Shown here piece by piece: positions 5,848 to 6,226 of a stretch of DNA of 6,226 bases; position 1 is the first letter of the stretch; each line of letters opens with the position of its first letter. Source of the DNA: Microscillaceae bacterium. Its GTDB lineage: Bacteria; Bacteroidota; Bacteroidia; Cytophagales; Microscillaceae. The position numbers and the translations under genes were made by a program. The notes under the pieces are model-generated. The model was not told where the DNA came from. It searched no databases and saw only the letters and a list, made by a program, of their open reading frames with translations. Location: contig DMHB01000038.1 of assembly GCA_003449595.1 (NCBI GenBank), forward strand, positions 1-6,226, in the 5' to 3' direction.

Positions 5848-6226
5848 TCAAAATATTTTCTTTCCTGCCAAAAGCTTTGTCTTGAATCGGTATCCTAAGA
5901 AAATAGACCAGTTGGAAGTATTTGCACTGATTGAGTTTTTATCTAAAGCCAAAGTGGTTCCATCTATAAATCCCGAAATCCCGATAAAAAAGCGTTTGCC
6001 ATTATAACCGATGGCCGCACGTGCCAAAAACTTGAACAACGCCCCTAAGTATTGTCGGCTAAAATTGTTCAACCCATACTCTTGAAACTGTAATCCAAAA
6101 GTAGCGGTAAGTCCCAAACTAAAAAAAATACTGCGAAATAAAATCAGATTGTAAGCATACCCGGGCGCAACCGCAACACCAAAGAAGTTTCCCTTGCTGA
6201 AGTCATCTATCCTGTCGAAATTGAGA
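5848..6226 (-). CDS. C-terminal part of a DUF4421-like outer-membrane protein, 5' end outside window
   Basis: The minus-strand frame is open from the right edge (base 6225) to the TGA at 5850-5848, giving 125 visible residues. An internal ATG at 6117 is not the start, because the frame continues upstream with residues typical of the same protein (D-D-F-S-K-G-N-F-F-G, then A-P-G-Y-A-Y-N-L). The fragment alternates aromatic and glycine-rich strands, includes A-A-I-G-Y-N-G-K-R-F-F-I-G, and ends in a W-S-I-F-L-G-Y-R-F strand followed by a basic tail. This pattern resembles the C-terminal half of DUF4421 proteins, which are Bacteroidota outer-membrane barrel candidates of unknown function. The family call is from memory of the pattern. 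It lies upstream of upp on the same strand with a 50-base gap that contains no clear terminator or -7 box, so read-through into upp is likely. Confidence 0.7.
   Translation of the reverse strand, partial: LNFDRIDDFSKGNFFGVAVAPGYAYNLILFRSIFFSLGLTATFGLQFQEYGLNNFSRQYLGALFKFLARAAIGYNGKRFFIGISGFIDGTTLALDKNSISANTSNWSIFLGYRFKTKLLAGKKIF

Overview
The window looks like a chromosomal segment of a Bacteroidota member, probably of the Cytophagales type. The evidence is an estimated GC content near 40%, almost no Shine-Dalgarno sequences ahead of the starts, a TAnnTTTG-type -7 box ahead of the one start with a clear leader, and protein families I associate with this phylum. These are a conserved probable lipoprotein, a large TerB-linked ABCG-type transporter, a DUF4421-like outer-membrane protein and another small beta-barrel candidate. 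No tRNA, rRNA, CRISPR array, insertion sequence or phage gene was seen.

Left part, plus strand. The window opens inside a conserved hypothetical gene (stop at 535) that continues off the left edge. A hairpin followed by a T-run (580-612) probably ends its transcript. Ten bases further on, a -7-like box (622-629) probably starts the next transcript. That transcript carries one 1017-residue gene (650-3703): a TerB-like domain, a beta-rich module, an ABCG-type ATPase, a small CxxC-bearing linker and a six-helix membrane domain with a periplasmic loop of about 240 residues. This is the most unusual gene of the window.

Right part, minus strand. Read in transcription order from the right edge, it holds the C-terminal half of a DUF4421-like outer-membrane protein (stop at 5848), uracil phosphoribosyltransferase upp (5797-5153), a four-segment membrane protein starting 4 bases after the upp stop (5148-4693), and, after a 170-base gap, a probable outer-membrane beta-barrel protein (4522-3806). 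The first three probably share a transcript. The last has its own leader with an inverted repeat around the start codon. The plus and minus blocks converge at 3704-3805, where a near-perfect 11-bp hairpin probably acts as a terminator.

Functionally, upp is ordinary pyrimidine salvage. The other genes are envelope proteins of unknown substrate. I see no defence, toxin-antitoxin or mobile system. The candidate for novelty is the multidomain architecture of the transporter. All gaps between genes are under 200 bases.
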